This document shows positions 1 to 9,243 of a stretch of DNA of 64,000 nt, piece after piece; position 1 is the first letter of the stretch, and the number at the start of each line of letters is the position of its first letter. This DNA is from an uncultured Lachnospiraceae bacterium (GTDB taxonomy: Bacteria > Bacillota > Clostridia > Lachnospirales > Lachnospiraceae). The translations under genes were made by a program, and so were the position numbers. Under the pieces are notes generated by a model. That model was not told the DNA's origin and did not search any database. It was given only the letters and a program-made list of their open reading frames with translations. Where the stretch lies: positions 248,001 to 312,000 of the forward strand of contig CAJTTZ010000002.1 in NCBI GenBank assembly GCA_910579505.1, written 5' to 3'.

Positions 1-1
1 A

Positions 2-253
2 AAGGACGGTTACCGGGTGGAACTGGTCGCCCCCGCCTCCGAGGACTCCGTGGTTTCCGGGCTTCTGAAAAAATATAAAAATACGCCCTACCATATCTGC
101 TACGAAACCGACGACGCCGAAGGGGCATACCGGGAACTGACCGAAAACGGCTTTGCCGCCATCGACACACCCACACCCGCACCCGCCCTGGGCGGCTGTA
201 ATGTAGTCTTTTTGACCAGCCCCGTGATCGGCATGGTGGAACTAAAATACTGA
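2..253 (+). CDS. VOC/glyoxalase-fold protein, C-terminal part (5' end outside window)
   Basis: The reading frame is open from the first bases of the window, so the true start lies upstream; a GTG at 17 is internal to the frame. The 83 visible residues end in the typical second half of a VOC (glyoxalase/bleomycin-resistance, methylmalonyl-CoA-epimerase-like) domain: a PYHICYET strand, then an AP..GG..VVFL segment, and a terminal GMVELKY strand whose Glu is a usual metal ligand. The family does isomerisation, epimerisation or lyase chemistry on small metabolites; the substrate cannot be read here. It converges on the membrane-protein gene that ends at 291. No terminator hairpin is visible in the 37-base gap. 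Confidence 0.8.
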   Translation, partial: KDGYRVELVAPASEDSVVSGLLKKYKNTPYHICYETDDAEGAYRELTENGFAAIDTPTPAPALGGCNVVFLTSPVIGMVELKY

Positions 254-290
254 CCACACGGAGAAACTTAGTCCCTCCTGGCGCTTCGTC

Positions 291-1898
291 CTATGGCGGA
301 GCATCTTTTGAGGTACTTTTCGCATTGCGCACATACATAGTGATGGTGCCGCACTTTTCCTCCGTGAAATCTGACAAATCCAGACTCGGTTCGTAGCACC
401 AGTGCCGGTCTTCCTTATTATACATGACAACCACATCCATATCCGCAAGATCGGCCTTCTCGTCCTCTCTTGGCCCGTAGGAACGGTTAATCCAGTTTTC
501 GTCCTCCTCCCAGTAAAACACTTCGTCATAGCCGTGGATGCGGAACCAGTGGTACATAGTCTTGTTTCCCTCCCCATTAGGCGCAAAACAGGATAACACT
601 TTTTTGTCCGTTCCCTGCACCAGTGCGAGGGTTGATTCCAACATTGTCTGAATACTCTCTCCCCGATACGCGAAATACCGCGCCTCCCTAAGCGTCACCC
701 TCCCGTGCGCCGCCAGCATCAAAAGCAGGCACAGCATATAAGCGATACGCCTTTTGCCGCTAAGGGGCCGGAACCTGCACCCCACAATCACGAAAAAGAA
801 GGCAAATCCCAGCACGCACGGCAGAATATACCGTTCCTCCAGCGCTGTCTTGCTGTAGGTAACGCACTGCGGCACAATGATCGCCGCCGCAAGCAGAATT
901 TCCCAGCCAAGCTTCTTAAGCTGTTCCCAGTATGTCAAAAGAATCAGCCCCATCAACACGCCGAATCTGACATACCACTTCAGATTGTTCCCCGCCGCGT
1001 TCTGCCACGTCTGCACATACTGGTCAAAGGTCACGCTCTCATCCAGTCCTACATAGGAATAGTTATTCGTTCCCACCACAAACAGGATCAAAAGCATTTC
1101 CGTCACAAAAATAACACCGATTGTGAGAAGATAGGGGAGCCTGCGCCTGACCGCCTCCCACAAATGTTTCATCGTAACCCGCTTTCCCCTCATCCCGTCA
1201 TACAGAATATAAAGCCCCACAAAGGGCAGAAGCAGGATAAAGGGTTCCTTGTAGATGGACATCAGGAAAAACGCCGCCACGCTGACTACCGCATACCGCT
1301 TTTTTTCCGTGGAAAGCCATCTCAGCAGGAAATAGAATCCCACTGCAAACATCATGATATCGTAGGATTCCTGCGGCCCCAGTTTCCACCAAACCGCCGA
1401 CTGGTAACCTACCATGACCGTCAGGGAAAAGAGCGCGGCATAGACCATATTGCACTTCATCTGCCTTGCGCAGTAATAGAGCGCCGCAAGCGCCACCACA
1501 ATCTCTGCGGCCTTCACAACTGACATTGCCGTCAGATTTATGCCAAACACATAAGCCATCAATATCCGATTGATATAGTAAAGCGGCCGGAATCGCAGCG
1601 TCAGGTCAAAACTTATCGTATCGCGCAGACAGTCCCACAGGCTGAGGTGGTCCAGCGTCATCCAGTCGATATACTGGGCAAACTCCCAGTCATCCACCAG
1701 ATGGAAACCTGACGTCAGCGTACCTGTGGCAGTCACTACACCGAACACCAGCGCGGCAAAGAGAGCCCATACGAGAACGGCCTCTCTCTTTTTATCCATT
1801 TTTTCCAGTCTTTCGTAAATACCCTGCACCCTGTCAAGAAACCTGTTCACCATGCTGCTTTCCGCTCCCTCATCCGGCTGCCCCGGGACATGTTCCAC
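291..1898 (-). CDS. Polytopic membrane protein, probable GT-C-type glycosyltransferase
   Basis: About 535 residues with a short cytoplasmic N-terminus and roughly ten hydrophobic segments, followed by a soluble C-terminal part from about residue 420. A DDW motif (LVDDWEF) sits in the first extracytoplasmic loop just after the first membrane segment, where GT-C enzymes carry their catalytic acid. This class moves sugars from polyprenyl-phosphate donors to glycans outside the membrane; that role is inferred from topology. It follows the carrier-protein gene by 9 bases. I chose the GTG at 1898, with AAGGA six bases upstream overlapping the previous stop. An ATG at 1853 with a more distant GGGAG is the alternative. 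Confidence 0.85.
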   Translation of the reverse strand: MEHVPGQPDEGAESSMVNRFLDRVQGIYERLEKMDKKREAVLVWALFAALVFGVVTATGTLTSGFHLVDDWEFAQYIDWMTLDHLSLWDCLRDTISFDLTLRFRPLYYINRILMAYVFGINLTAMSVVKAAEIVVALAALYYCARQMKCNMVYAALFSLTVMVGYQSAVWWKLGPQESYDIMMFAVGFYFLLRWLSTEKKRYAVVSVAAFFLMSIYKEPFILLLPFVGLYILYDGMRGKRVTMKHLWEAVRRRLPYLLTIGVIFVTEMLLILFVVGTNNYSYVGLDESVTFDQYVQTWQNAAGNNLKWYVRFGVLMGLILLTYWEQLKKLGWEILLAAAIIVPQCVTYSKTALEERYILPCVLGFAFFFVIVGCRFRPLSGKRRIAYMLCLLLMLAAHGRVTLREARYFAYRGESIQTMLESTLALVQGTDKKVLSCFAPNGEGNKTMYHWFRIHGYDEVFYWEEDENWINRSYGPREDEKADLADMDVVVMYNKEDRHWCYEPSLDLSDFTEEKCGTITMYVRNAKSTSKDAPP

Positions 1899-1907
1899 GC
1901 CCGTTCC

Positions 1908-2150
1908 TTATCCGATCTGGCTGATAATGATATCTGCCATCTCGCCTACATTCTTCATGGAAACCACCTGTCCCATATTAAACTTCATGCCAAACTCCTG
2001 TTCCACAGCCGCCAGAAGATTGATGTGCTCCAGAGAATCCCACTCCTCGATATCGTCCGCCGTGGTGGCGTCCGTGACAGTAATCTCCTCATCATCAAAC
2101 ACATCCCGGAATACCTCGTTTAACTTTTCAAACACTTCTTCTCTGCTCAT
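1908..2150 (-). CDS. Acyl carrier protein partnering the FkbH protein
   Basis: An 80-residue acidic protein with the phosphopantetheine-attachment motif DSLEH at about residues 37-41; the Ser would carry the cofactor. It looks like a PP-binding four-helix carrier, not the fatty-acid ACP. The ATG at 2150 has AAAGGA 11 bases upstream and gives the usual carrier length; a longer frame to 2204 would add a basic tail and is unlikely. It lies 50 bases after the FkbH-type gene. In known clusters FkbH enzymes load a three-carbon unit from 1,3-bisphosphoglycerate onto such a carrier. Here, next to SGNH and MBOAT genes, it probably hands an acyl group to surface-glycan modification (inference). Confidence 0.9.
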   Translation of the reverse strand: MSREEVFEKLNEVFRDVFDDEEITVTDATTADDIEEWDSLEHINLLAAVEQEFGMKFNMGQVVSMKNVGEMADIIISQIG

Positions 2151-2200
2151 ATGCCTGTCCCATCCTTTCTGTTTTCCTGAGAATGCCCGTATTTTGACAT

Positions 2201-4048
2201 TCACACACTAATCACTGTATTTTTCTTTTTATAATCCTCCGGGATCGCAAACCGCCATATTGTGACACCCGTGTCAGTCTCATCCGTCTTCTCAAAACCC
2301 ATTGTCTGGTAAAACTCCCTCACCATGGCATTCTTCGCCGTAGGATAATAATATCCCATAATCGTCCCGATGCCGCAGTCACGGCAGGCTGCCACCACAC
2401 TGTCCATCATGGCATACTCCATATCCCGCTTTAACACGCGGCAGCTCATAAGCCACAGTTCCAGATGCAGCACGTCCCCGTCTGCTGCCTCGCCGCCTTC
2501 CGCCGCGCCCGGCGTCTCTCCCCGCCTGTATATGTTAACATCGGCCATCGTTCCTTTTCTGCCGATCACCACGGAAACCACACCGTTATCCCCGAAACGG
2601 TCAGTCAGCTTGCCATAGCGGGTCATGTAAACCGGGTCCGCCGCAAACGCCTCAATCTGCGCCTGCGTGAAACGTCTTGTGGTCAGGTTAAACTGATTGC
2701 TCTTATTCGTAAGCTGGGCGATCCGCGCCATATAAACCGCCTCAAAGGGGTGAATCACCCCCTCCATTTCCAGAGAGAGCAGATACTCCCGGTAATCCGT
2801 GAAACGCTCCTGCTGTACTTTCCTCTCTATATTGGCACGGTACATCTCGTTTCGCTTCCTGTCATCTTCTGACAGACTTGTCACTTCAAAAAATCCGCTG
2901 TGGTCCAGCACCCGGATATACTGCTCCGGCGTACCGATCTCGGGAACTGCCACCCCGGCCGTCTGGGCGCTCACGATCTCCCGCTCCGCCGGATTATCGT
3001 CCGCAAAGACCAGACTTTCCGGCAGAATATTCAGTTCCTGTGCAATCGCTGTGATGTTGCTGCTCTTCGGCTCCCAGTTCGCCTTAATCAACACAAAGTC
3101 ATCCGGCTTAAGTGTCCCCTCCGGGTGATTTAAACCCGCAATGGCATTGTCATACTCGTTCTTGGAGTTCACGGCAAGCATGACGCCGATCTCTTTCTGC
3201 GCCTTCACATAGCCCTGAATCTCGGAATAAACCTGTCCCATCGGCGTCTCCTGTCCGATCTCCAGATTTTCCGGGCCGTCATCCCCCACAACGCCGCCCC
3301 AGAGCGTGTTGTCCAGATCCAGAACAAGCGCCTTCTTATTTCTGCCGAAAACAGACTTGATGATATTCGCCAGATTGTGGGCAAAGACGGGGATCGCCTG
3401 CATACAGCAGGCATATTTGTACATATGCCAGTACAGTGAATCCGCCCACCTGTCAAGCCCATAGGAAGCCGACAGATAATTGATATCGTGGATATAAAAA
3501 TTCCCGTGCTCCCTCGCATACTGATAAAACTTCTCATTCAGCCTGTTTACAAAGCAGATCCGTCCCTGTGGGTACACCCCCTCCTGATTGCCCAGAAGGC
3601 GGTAAAAAGGATAGTCAAAGTTATTTTGGATCACGGGACAGCGGTACACCTGTGCGATTTTTTCCCACATCATTTGAAAATGTGTATACTGCTCTAAAAG
3701 CAGCTCTTCCACCCGCTCCTCAGAGTCCGAGACGGCTGGCCAGACAGTGATATTGCGGTTGGTCGTGTGTATAAAAATAAGATCCGGCGCAAAGGATCGA
3801 AGTTCCGAGTGGTCGAACATCACATCCTGCCAATACTGCGCGTACTCCGACTCATAAAACACCGGGCGGATACCCTGTTCCAGCAAAAACAGCTCCAGCA
3901 TACGGATGATGTCATGGGTCGTGCTGCCTCCCAGAACCGCGATCCGTTTCTCCGTAAAGTCAGAGCGCTCCTCGAGAAGCGCACGTCTTATTTTTTTTGA
4001 TTTTTTTAATAAAAGTTCCCCGTCGAAAGGGTATTCCAGTTCGCGCAT
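2201..4048 (-). CDS. FkbH-like HAD-superfamily (HAD-IIIC) protein
   Basis: About 615 residues. The N-terminal part holds a GGSTTHDI motif usual for long FkbH-like proteins. The HAD core LVLDLDNTLWGG lies near residue 240, and a C-terminal acyltransferase-like part follows from about residue 400. Family knowledge: FkbH proteins take 1,3-bisphosphoglycerate, remove phosphate and place a glyceryl thioester on a carrier protein, first shown in polyketide pathways. No polyketide synthase is present; the partners are a carrier protein, SGNH and MBOAT proteins, so the loaded unit may be destined for a glycan. The ATG at 4048 has GGGGAG seven bases upstream; the ATG at 4063 lacks a ribosome site. A T-rich stretch near 3990-4008 encodes a Lys-rich segment. 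Confidence 0.9.
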   Translation of the reverse strand: MRELEYPFDGELLLKKSKKIRRALLEERSDFTEKRIAVLGGSTTHDIIRMLELFLLEQGIRPVFYESEYAQYWQDVMFDHSELRSFAPDLIFIHTTNRNITVWPAVSDSEERVEELLLEQYTHFQMMWEKIAQVYRCPVIQNNFDYPFYRLLGNQEGVYPQGRICFVNRLNEKFYQYAREHGNFYIHDINYLSASYGLDRWADSLYWHMYKYACCMQAIPVFAHNLANIIKSVFGRNKKALVLDLDNTLWGGVVGDDGPENLEIGQETPMGQVYSEIQGYVKAQKEIGVMLAVNSKNEYDNAIAGLNHPEGTLKPDDFVLIKANWEPKSSNITAIAQELNILPESLVFADDNPAEREIVSAQTAGVAVPEIGTPEQYIRVLDHSGFFEVTSLSEDDRKRNEMYRANIERKVQQERFTDYREYLLSLEMEGVIHPFEAVYMARIAQLTNKSNQFNLTTRRFTQAQIEAFAADPVYMTRYGKLTDRFGDNGVVSVVIGRKGTMADVNIYRRGETPGAAEGGEAADGDVLHLELWLMSCRVLKRDMEYAMMDSVVAACRDCGIGTIMGYYYPTAKNAMVREFYQTMGFEKTDETDTGVTIWRFAIPEDYKKKNTVISV

Positions 4049-4112
4049 AGGTTCTCTCCCCATATATTTTACCGGCGCATAAGCAGACTCAAGATGCTTC
4101 GCTTACGCACGC

Positions 4113-4139
4113 AAAGGGCAGGTTACACACCTGCCCTTT
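4113..4139 (-). terminator. Perfect 10-bp hairpin between the SGNH and FkbH genes
   Basis: AAAGGGCAGG and its exact complement CCTGCCCTTT flank a 7-base loop. On the minus strand only TTT follows the stem, so it is a weak terminator, an attenuator or an mRNA-stabilising stem. If it stops transcription, the FkbH gene needs its own promoter; a poor candidate (TTGAGT at 4087-4092, TAAAAT at 4066-4071, 15-base spacer) lies just after it. Confidence 0.4.
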
Positions 4140-4169
4140 ATCATACCATATTTTACCCGCTCTATGCAA

Positions 4170-5282
4170 TCACTCCTCCGGCGCATAGTCATTGTGGATT
4201 ATCTTTGCTATTTTCTCCGCGTATACCCTTGCCCCCAGAGGCGTCATATGAATCCCGTCAGCCAGATAATCGTCAGCCGTCTCCGCATCAATCCCACTGT
4301 CCTCAAATGCGTTGAAGAAGAACACGCCTTCCTCCTCAAATTCCCCTACCACATAACCGGCTCCCCGCGCGTAAGTAATCAGCGGACCATAACCGTAATC
4401 CAGGGAATAGCCGTCGCCGATAAAGGTGCTGCCGTTAAAAATCTGACAGTAATGCGGCGCAACTACCAGAATCCCCGCGTCCGGGAAACGGTCCTTAAGC
4501 CTGCTGATCGCGTCCTCCAGCGCTCCCGTGTAGGTGTGCACGGCATCCACCGCCAACGTGTCCCCACCTTCGAGATATCTGCTGTTCGGGATCTGCCCGG
4601 TCAGGAAATCGTTCACCCCGTACTCTATGATAAAGTAATCTGTCTTGTCAAAGTCACAGGTTTTCAGCACTTCCCCCGCCGCATAGCCGTCAAAAATATC
4701 CGTGTTGATGTTGCCCAGAATCCCATTCACCACACCCATCAGGCTGCGTGATTCCCATGTCGCGAAATTGTACTGTTCGTTTGGCAGAAGCGCCGCCGTG
4801 GTGCCTCCCATGGACATATTATATACCTTTGCGTTCAACTGCTGGCTGATGATATCTGACGCGCCGCTCTCCGTTCGGTCACCGTCCATAATGCTGTCGC
4901 CCAGAATGACAATCTGCATGTCGTAGTGCCTGTTGTCCTCCTCTTTGGGCGCAGGATTCTCCTGCTTTTCTTCTGTCTTTTCCTTTTTCACCGTCTCCTG
5001 CTTTTCTATTTTAGCAGGCGCGTTCTCCTGTTCCGCCCCGCTGGCGGCGGGAGCGGCCTCACTCTCAGCGGTCACCACGCTGGAGCCCTCCCTCAGGCTG
5101 CGCCATTCTTCCTTTAGCTCCTCCACAGCCTGACGGTTCTGCTCCTCAAGATCAAGCCTCTCCCGCTCTACCTTCATCTGTGCCTGTCCGTATACAATCT
5201 CAATAATCGCCAGAACACAAAAGCCGATCAAAACCACCAGGAGCATATTTATATTCTGTCTTCCACGCCTCGTATTTCCCAT
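4170..5282 (-). CDS. Membrane-anchored SGNH/GDSL hydrolase
   Basis: 370 residues. One hydrophobic segment at about 12-33 acts as a signal anchor, then a coiled, Glu/Lys/Gln-rich linker runs to about residue 115. The SGNH domain follows, with ILGDSIMDG (block I Ser), YGVNDF (block III Asn) and DGIHMTP (block V Asp/His). The catalytic triad is therefore complete and extracytoplasmic. Family members are esterases or O-acyltransferases on surface polymers. It sits upstream of the FkbH and carrier-protein genes in the same direction, so it could attach, move or remove their acyl group on a glycan (inference). The ribosome site is a GGAAAGG stretch upstream of ATG 5282. Confidence 0.92.
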   Translation of the reverse strand: MGNTRRGRQNINMLLVVLIGFCVLAIIEIVYGQAQMKVERERLDLEEQNRQAVEELKEEWRSLREGSSVVTAESEAAPAASGAEQENAPAKIEKQETVKKEKTEEKQENPAPKEEDNRHYDMQIVILGDSIMDGDRTESGASDIISQQLNAKVYNMSMGGTTAALLPNEQYNFATWESRSLMGVVNGILGNINTDIFDGYAAGEVLKTCDFDKTDYFIIEYGVNDFLTGQIPNSRYLEGGDTLAVDAVHTYTGALEDAISRLKDRFPDAGILVVAPHYCQIFNGSTFIGDGYSLDYGYGPLITYARGAGYVVGEFEEEGVFFFNAFEDSGIDAETADDYLADGIHMTPLGARVYAEKIAKIIHNDYAPEE

Positions 5283-5424
5283 CTTCTTACCGACCTTTCC
5301 TCTATAAAATAATGCTTACGCCCATTTCCCCCTGTAATCTGTATTTACCTTACCACATTTTTTCCGATTTTCCTATCACATGCGTCTGGAATTAAAAAAA
5401 TCTTCCATAAATCTTAATATGTTA

Positions 5425-5433
5425 TGGTATATT
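5425..5433 (+). promoter_or_regulatory. Candidate extended -10 promoter for the membrane protein at 5490
   Basis: TGGTATATT matches an extended -10 element, and TATAAT at 5433-5438 is a second possible -10. No good -35 is visible at 16-18 bases. The element lies in the 207-base divergent gap between the SGNH gene and the next plus-strand gene, about 55 bases before its start codon. Confidence 0.35.
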
Positions 5434-5489
5434 ATAATAAAGACAACTTTAAAATATGCGAAACAATTCATACACGAGAGGATACGGCT

Positions 5490-7307
5490 ATGCCATTAAT
5501 CAATCCGGGTGCGCAGCCTGATGCGCCCTCTTTCGGACATAGAGACAGAAAAAACCAACACGGGAAAACACGCTCCCCTTTTAAGGGCGGTCTTCTTTTC
5601 CTTCCGCTCCTGATTGCCTTTTACGCAATTTTACTGTTCTACATAAAGCCTGTGGACGCCATCAACGACGACTGGGGAATGTACAGCATCCTCTCGGGTG
5701 CGTATACAGGAACACCTGACGCTCATGTCATGTTCTTCCTCTACCCCCTCTCTTTTCTTCTATCAAAGCTCTATACCATGTGGAGTTTTATTCCATGGTA
5801 CGGTCTTTTCCAGCACGCCGTACAGATTCTCTGCCTCTTTACCGTTTACCGCCGCATTCTGCGGATCCGCAGGCGACACAACCCCGAGGCCGCTGTCTGG
5901 CCGCCTGCACTGGCTGCTTTTCTGCTTCTGTTTTTTATCATAGATCTGAATGTGCTCGCCGAAGCACAGTACACCACAACTGCAGGGCTTGCCGCGGCCG
6001 CGGCGCTTTTTTGCTTTATCACTGCCCGCATCAACCAGACTACTCCCGGATTTTTTCTGGATAATATACCGACCCTGCTCTTCGCCTGGGTCTCTTACAG
6101 CATGCGCCAGAATATTTTTTATCTCATGCTGCCCATGGCCGGCATGCTCTGGCTCTCCAAATGGAAGATAGCCAGCAAAAACGAATACGAGGGAGGCGCT
6201 GTCAGGCTGCTCGGTTTTGCCCTGCTTCTGGCCTTAGGCATGGGACTGCTCTGGGGTGCGAACGCCGTCGCCTATTCTTCCCCCGAATGGTCTGATTTTA
6301 GAAAAATCAATCACTACCGCGAACGGGTAGGCGACTTTTACGGCTGGCCCGAGTACGAGGAGTGCCGGGATGATTTACAGGCCCTTGGTCTGGATGAGGA
6401 GGCATATATGTACCGCAAAAGCGGCGCGCCGCATATCGGATATGATATGTCCGTCTCCGACTGGAAACAGATGCACGATCTTGCCAGACGCTGCTATCTG
6501 GCACGCACGAGTCTGCGGGAGCGGGTGAAGAATATGGCGATTTCCGCCGTAAACGTCTTTTTTTATCAGGACGGCATGCAGCCTGCCAATCTGCTTGCCG
6601 GTCTGCTGCTGCTCCTGACTCCTGTGCTGATCTTTTTTGAGCGCAATGCCAGGGCCCTCTTCGTCTACCTTATGTATCTTTTCGGGCGGAGCGTGAGCTG
6701 GGGGTATGTGCTCTATGAGGGACGTTTCCCCAAACGCATTGTCCAGCCCCTCATCACCGTGGATTTCCTGATCCTTCTCGGAATTATCCTCGCCTTTAAC
6801 CTGCTGCCCACAGAAAGCCGCAGACAGTATTATGTGCTGCTTCCCCTGCTTTTGGGTCTCAGCCTTCTTTCCGTGTGCGTCACACAGCGTGATGTCGCAG
6901 GGAACTACCGCATCCACGAAGAGACATGGCATGATCTGCGGGAATACTGCCGCACACACCCGGACAATTTTTATATCTGGACCTACGGTTCCGGGACGCT
7001 GGAGCATTTCTATGAAACGCCTTTCGGGCGCGGGCAGGATGTTTACCAGAACTTCATCTACACGAACTGGGGCGTTATCTGTAACCCCAACACGCAAAAA
7101 AAACTCGATGCCCAGGGAATCGGCAACTTCGGCCGGGATCTGGTGGACAGCGAGCACGTATACTTTATTCTGCAGGACGCCCCTTACAATGAGGAGCACC
7201 CTGTCATCATGTATTTCCGGCATACCTATCAGGCAGGGCTTACCGTTGCCGATACCTTTACCGCCGGGGATACCACTTACATGGTGTACCAGCTGCATCC
7301 GCTGTGA
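5490..7307 (+). CDS. Polytopic membrane protein, probable GT-C-type glycosyltransferase
   Basis: About 605 residues with some eleven hydrophobic segments and a soluble C-terminal third. After the first membrane helix comes NDDWGMYS, a DD pair where GT-C enzymes have catalytic acids. The C-terminal part (from about 480) contains aromatic-rich soluble sequence such as FYIWTYGSGTLEHF. It has the same architecture as the protein at 291-1898, so both probably use polyprenyl-linked sugars outside the membrane; donor and acceptor are unknown. The ATG at 5490 has GAGAGGA seven bases upstream; the longer frame from 5424 overlaps the promoter and is rejected. It is monocistronic, flanked by minus-strand genes. 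Confidence 0.88.
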   Translation: MPLINPGAQPDAPSFGHRDRKNQHGKTRSPFKGGLLFLPLLIAFYAILLFYIKPVDAINDDWGMYSILSGAYTGTPDAHVMFFLYPLSFLLSKLYTMWSFIPWYGLFQHAVQILCLFTVYRRILRIRRRHNPEAAVWPPALAAFLLLFFIIDLNVLAEAQYTTTAGLAAAAALFCFITARINQTTPGFFLDNIPTLLFAWVSYSMRQNIFYLMLPMAGMLWLSKWKIASKNEYEGGAVRLLGFALLLALGMGLLWGANAVAYSSPEWSDFRKINHYRERVGDFYGWPEYEECRDDLQALGLDEEAYMYRKSGAPHIGYDMSVSDWKQMHDLARRCYLARTSLRERVKNMAISAVNVFFYQDGMQPANLLAGLLLLLTPVLIFFERNARALFVYLMYLFGRSVSWGYVLYEGRFPKRIVQPLITVDFLILLGIILAFNLLPTESRRQYYVLLPLLLGLSLLSVCVTQRDVAGNYRIHEETWHDLREYCRTHPDNFYIWTYGSGTLEHFYETPFGRGQDVYQNFIYTNWGVICNPNTQKKLDAQGIGNFGRDLVDSEHVYFILQDAPYNEEHPVIMYFRHTYQAGLTVADTFTAGDTTYMVYQLHPL

Positions 7308-7339
7308 TCACATCTGCGGTTTATCTGCCGGCCTGACGC

Positions 7340-7360
7340 AAGTGACATATCTGTCACTTT
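7340..7360 (+). terminator. Terminator hairpin after the plus-strand GT-C gene
   Basis: AAGTGACA - TATC - TGTCACTT forms a perfect 8-bp stem followed by TCTTGC on the plus strand. It starts 33 bases after the stop at 7307 and overlaps the last codons of the convergent gene ending at 7354. Confidence 0.5.
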
Positions 7361-9201
7361 CTTGCTGCACGCCCGAATAGAAGCAGCGCCAGCACCGTAA
7401 CCGAAAGCATCAGCGGATAGAGATAGCGGGTCAGCACACAGGGGCCAAGGAGCAGCGTCCCCGCAAGCGCCAACAGATACACCGCCGGCAGCAGAAGGGC
7501 CGGTCTTTTCAAACCGATGCAGCAAAGACAGCAGAATACAAGCAGATAACAGTAAAACGCAGGCTGCATCACAAGCGCCGCGGGCGGACAATACCGCCAC
7601 AGTTCATCCCCCGCCGCAAAATACCGGTAAAGGGCCTGTAAGAGCTGCAGTTTCTGATGCCTCACATAGCCCGGTGCAAGCGCTTCCATATAGGGCTGCT
7701 GGTCACTGGGGTAGGTGATCTGCAGATACCCTTTCGCGTAGGTATACACATCATTCAGATACGTCACATCCGTCAGATCCCACATTCCCTTATTTTTTAA
7801 GAGAAAAGCCTGCAAGTACTCTCCGGGATAGCGAAGCCCCAGAGAAACCCACTCCCCGGCAAAAATCCGAAGCGTTTCCCGGTCACCCGCAATATCCTTC
7901 TTGCTCCTGTCCGCAATAGCCGACTCATATTCCGGCAGATTCTCACCCCATACCGCGGCAATCGCCTCCCGGTCCTCCCGCGTCAGTTCGTCCTCATGGT
8001 ACTGCACCACCCTTGCAATCTGCTGCGCAGGGACGCTTAACATCTCCCGCGCATAGGTGTCGCTGCTTGCCGAAACAGCCTGCACCATCAGCGTATTGAT
8101 GGCCAGGTACAGCAGAAAGGCCGCCGCGTGGGAAATACATACCATTTTAAAATAAGATTTCCTGCGAAACAGGGAGACAGAAACCGCGAGCACATACAAA
8201 ATCCACGCATAAACACTGTTATTGCGGAACAGAAGCAGCAGCGCGGTCAAAATCCCATAGCGGACAAACCAGCCGTATCCCTGATTTTCCTCCCCTGCCG
8301 CCAGTTCGTATGCAAAAACCGTAAAGACCATGACAAGAGCCGCATATATGGTGTCTTTTGTGATAGAGACAGCCAGCATCCCGTGGGTCGGAAATACCGC
8401 CGCGCACAGGACAAAAGCATAACAGAGCCACCTATGCACACCGCGTCTGCACAAAAGGCAGTAGACATACGCAAAACATGCCGCCACTGCGGCCATCTGT
8501 ATCAGGGAATACAGCGCAAGCCCCGCCCTGTCCGCATTCGGCAGAAAAGAGAGAAGCTCCCCCACTTCGAGACAGCCCTTTAACAGCAGTGTGTGGATCA
8601 GCGGATGGTGCGTGGTCAGACCGCTCGCCCGGATCTGGTCCAGCTGTGGAATGACATCATATGCCATAATCGCCGGATAATAGGTGGCATAAGGGACGCA
8701 GAATCCTAAAAATACCAGCGCGAACGCGCCGGGAAACGAACCTTTCCGGCCATGGCCCATCGGCCCTGCCGCCGCGTCTGCCGGCACTGCATCCCTCCTC
8801 TTTGCCGCGTCATCCCCGGCAGAACGCTTCACCAGAAAAAAGAGCATATTCTGCCCCGCAAAAGTAAGGGGCGTAAAGCAGGCCACCCACAAAACAGCCT
8901 CCGACACGCTGCAGATTCCCGGATGGCTAAAAACAAGCCCCAGCACCTGCAAAGCGGCAAAGCACGCCGCTAAAAACACCCGCACGGGCACAGCAAAGAA
9001 GACCTCCTCCAAAAACAGCGCCCCTTTCCAGAGGCAGTACATTCCAAAGAGCAGCGCAAGCGGAAAGATTCCCATTGTATACACGTTCCCCTGCGCGCGG
9101 AGAAGGAAAAAAATCCTGCCCGCACAGACAAACGCCAAAAATGCGGAAATTCCTGTGAGTACAGCTTCCCGCGTCCCCATACCTTTTCCAATCCTTTTCA
9201 T
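7354..9201 (-). CDS. DUF6020-like polytopic membrane protein
   Basis: 615 residues with about fourteen hydrophobic segments. A conserved-looking loop after the fourth or fifth segment reads YDVIPQLDQI and then HHPLIHTLLLKG; this is the signature I associate with DUF6020-like membrane proteins found in glycan clusters of Lachnospiraceae. A long extracytoplasmic part lies near residues 380-520. The function is unknown; topology suggests a GT-C-type transferase or a polymerase-like role. ATG 9201 has GGGAG seven bases upstream. It follows the GT2 gene ending at 9279 with a hairpin between them. Confidence 0.88.
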   Translation of the reverse strand: MKRIGKGMGTREAVLTGISAFLAFVCAGRIFFLLRAQGNVYTMGIFPLALLFGMYCLWKGALFLEEVFFAVPVRVFLAACFAALQVLGLVFSHPGICSVSEAVLWVACFTPLTFAGQNMLFFLVKRSAGDDAAKRRDAVPADAAAGPMGHGRKGSFPGAFALVFLGFCVPYATYYPAIMAYDVIPQLDQIRASGLTTHHPLIHTLLLKGCLEVGELLSFLPNADRAGLALYSLIQMAAVAACFAYVYCLLCRRGVHRWLCYAFVLCAAVFPTHGMLAVSITKDTIYAALVMVFTVFAYELAAGEENQGYGWFVRYGILTALLLLFRNNSVYAWILYVLAVSVSLFRRKSYFKMVCISHAAAFLLYLAINTLMVQAVSASSDTYAREMLSVPAQQIARVVQYHEDELTREDREAIAAVWGENLPEYESAIADRSKKDIAGDRETLRIFAGEWVSLGLRYPGEYLQAFLLKNKGMWDLTDVTYLNDVYTYAKGYLQITYPSDQQPYMEALAPGYVRHQKLQLLQALYRYFAAGDELWRYCPPAALVMQPAFYCYLLVFCCLCCIGLKRPALLLPAVYLLALAGTLLLGPCVLTRYLYPLMLSVTVLALLLFGRAARK

Positions 9202-9243
9202 ATCTGATCTCCCTGTCCAGAAAAGTTTTTCTATACACAGTCA

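Noticed and set aside
705..1523. 272-codon plus-strand open frame opposite the membrane protein at 291-1898
   Set aside because: Rich in His, Gln, Arg and Pro with no domain or ribosome site; it is the mirror of codon bias in the real gene.
3990..4008. T8 and T7 runs in the FkbH gene as a second phase-variable site
   Set aside because: The runs are short, interrupted and encode an ordinary Lys-rich segment; the frame is intact.
4164..4751. 195-codon plus-strand frame opposite the SGNH gene
   Set aside because: The antisense strand of a gene with a complete catalytic triad; no family features.
6375..7298. 307-codon minus-strand frame inside the plus-strand GT-C gene
   Set aside because: Composition is that of an antisense shadow; the plus-strand frame has membrane helices, a promoter and a terminator.
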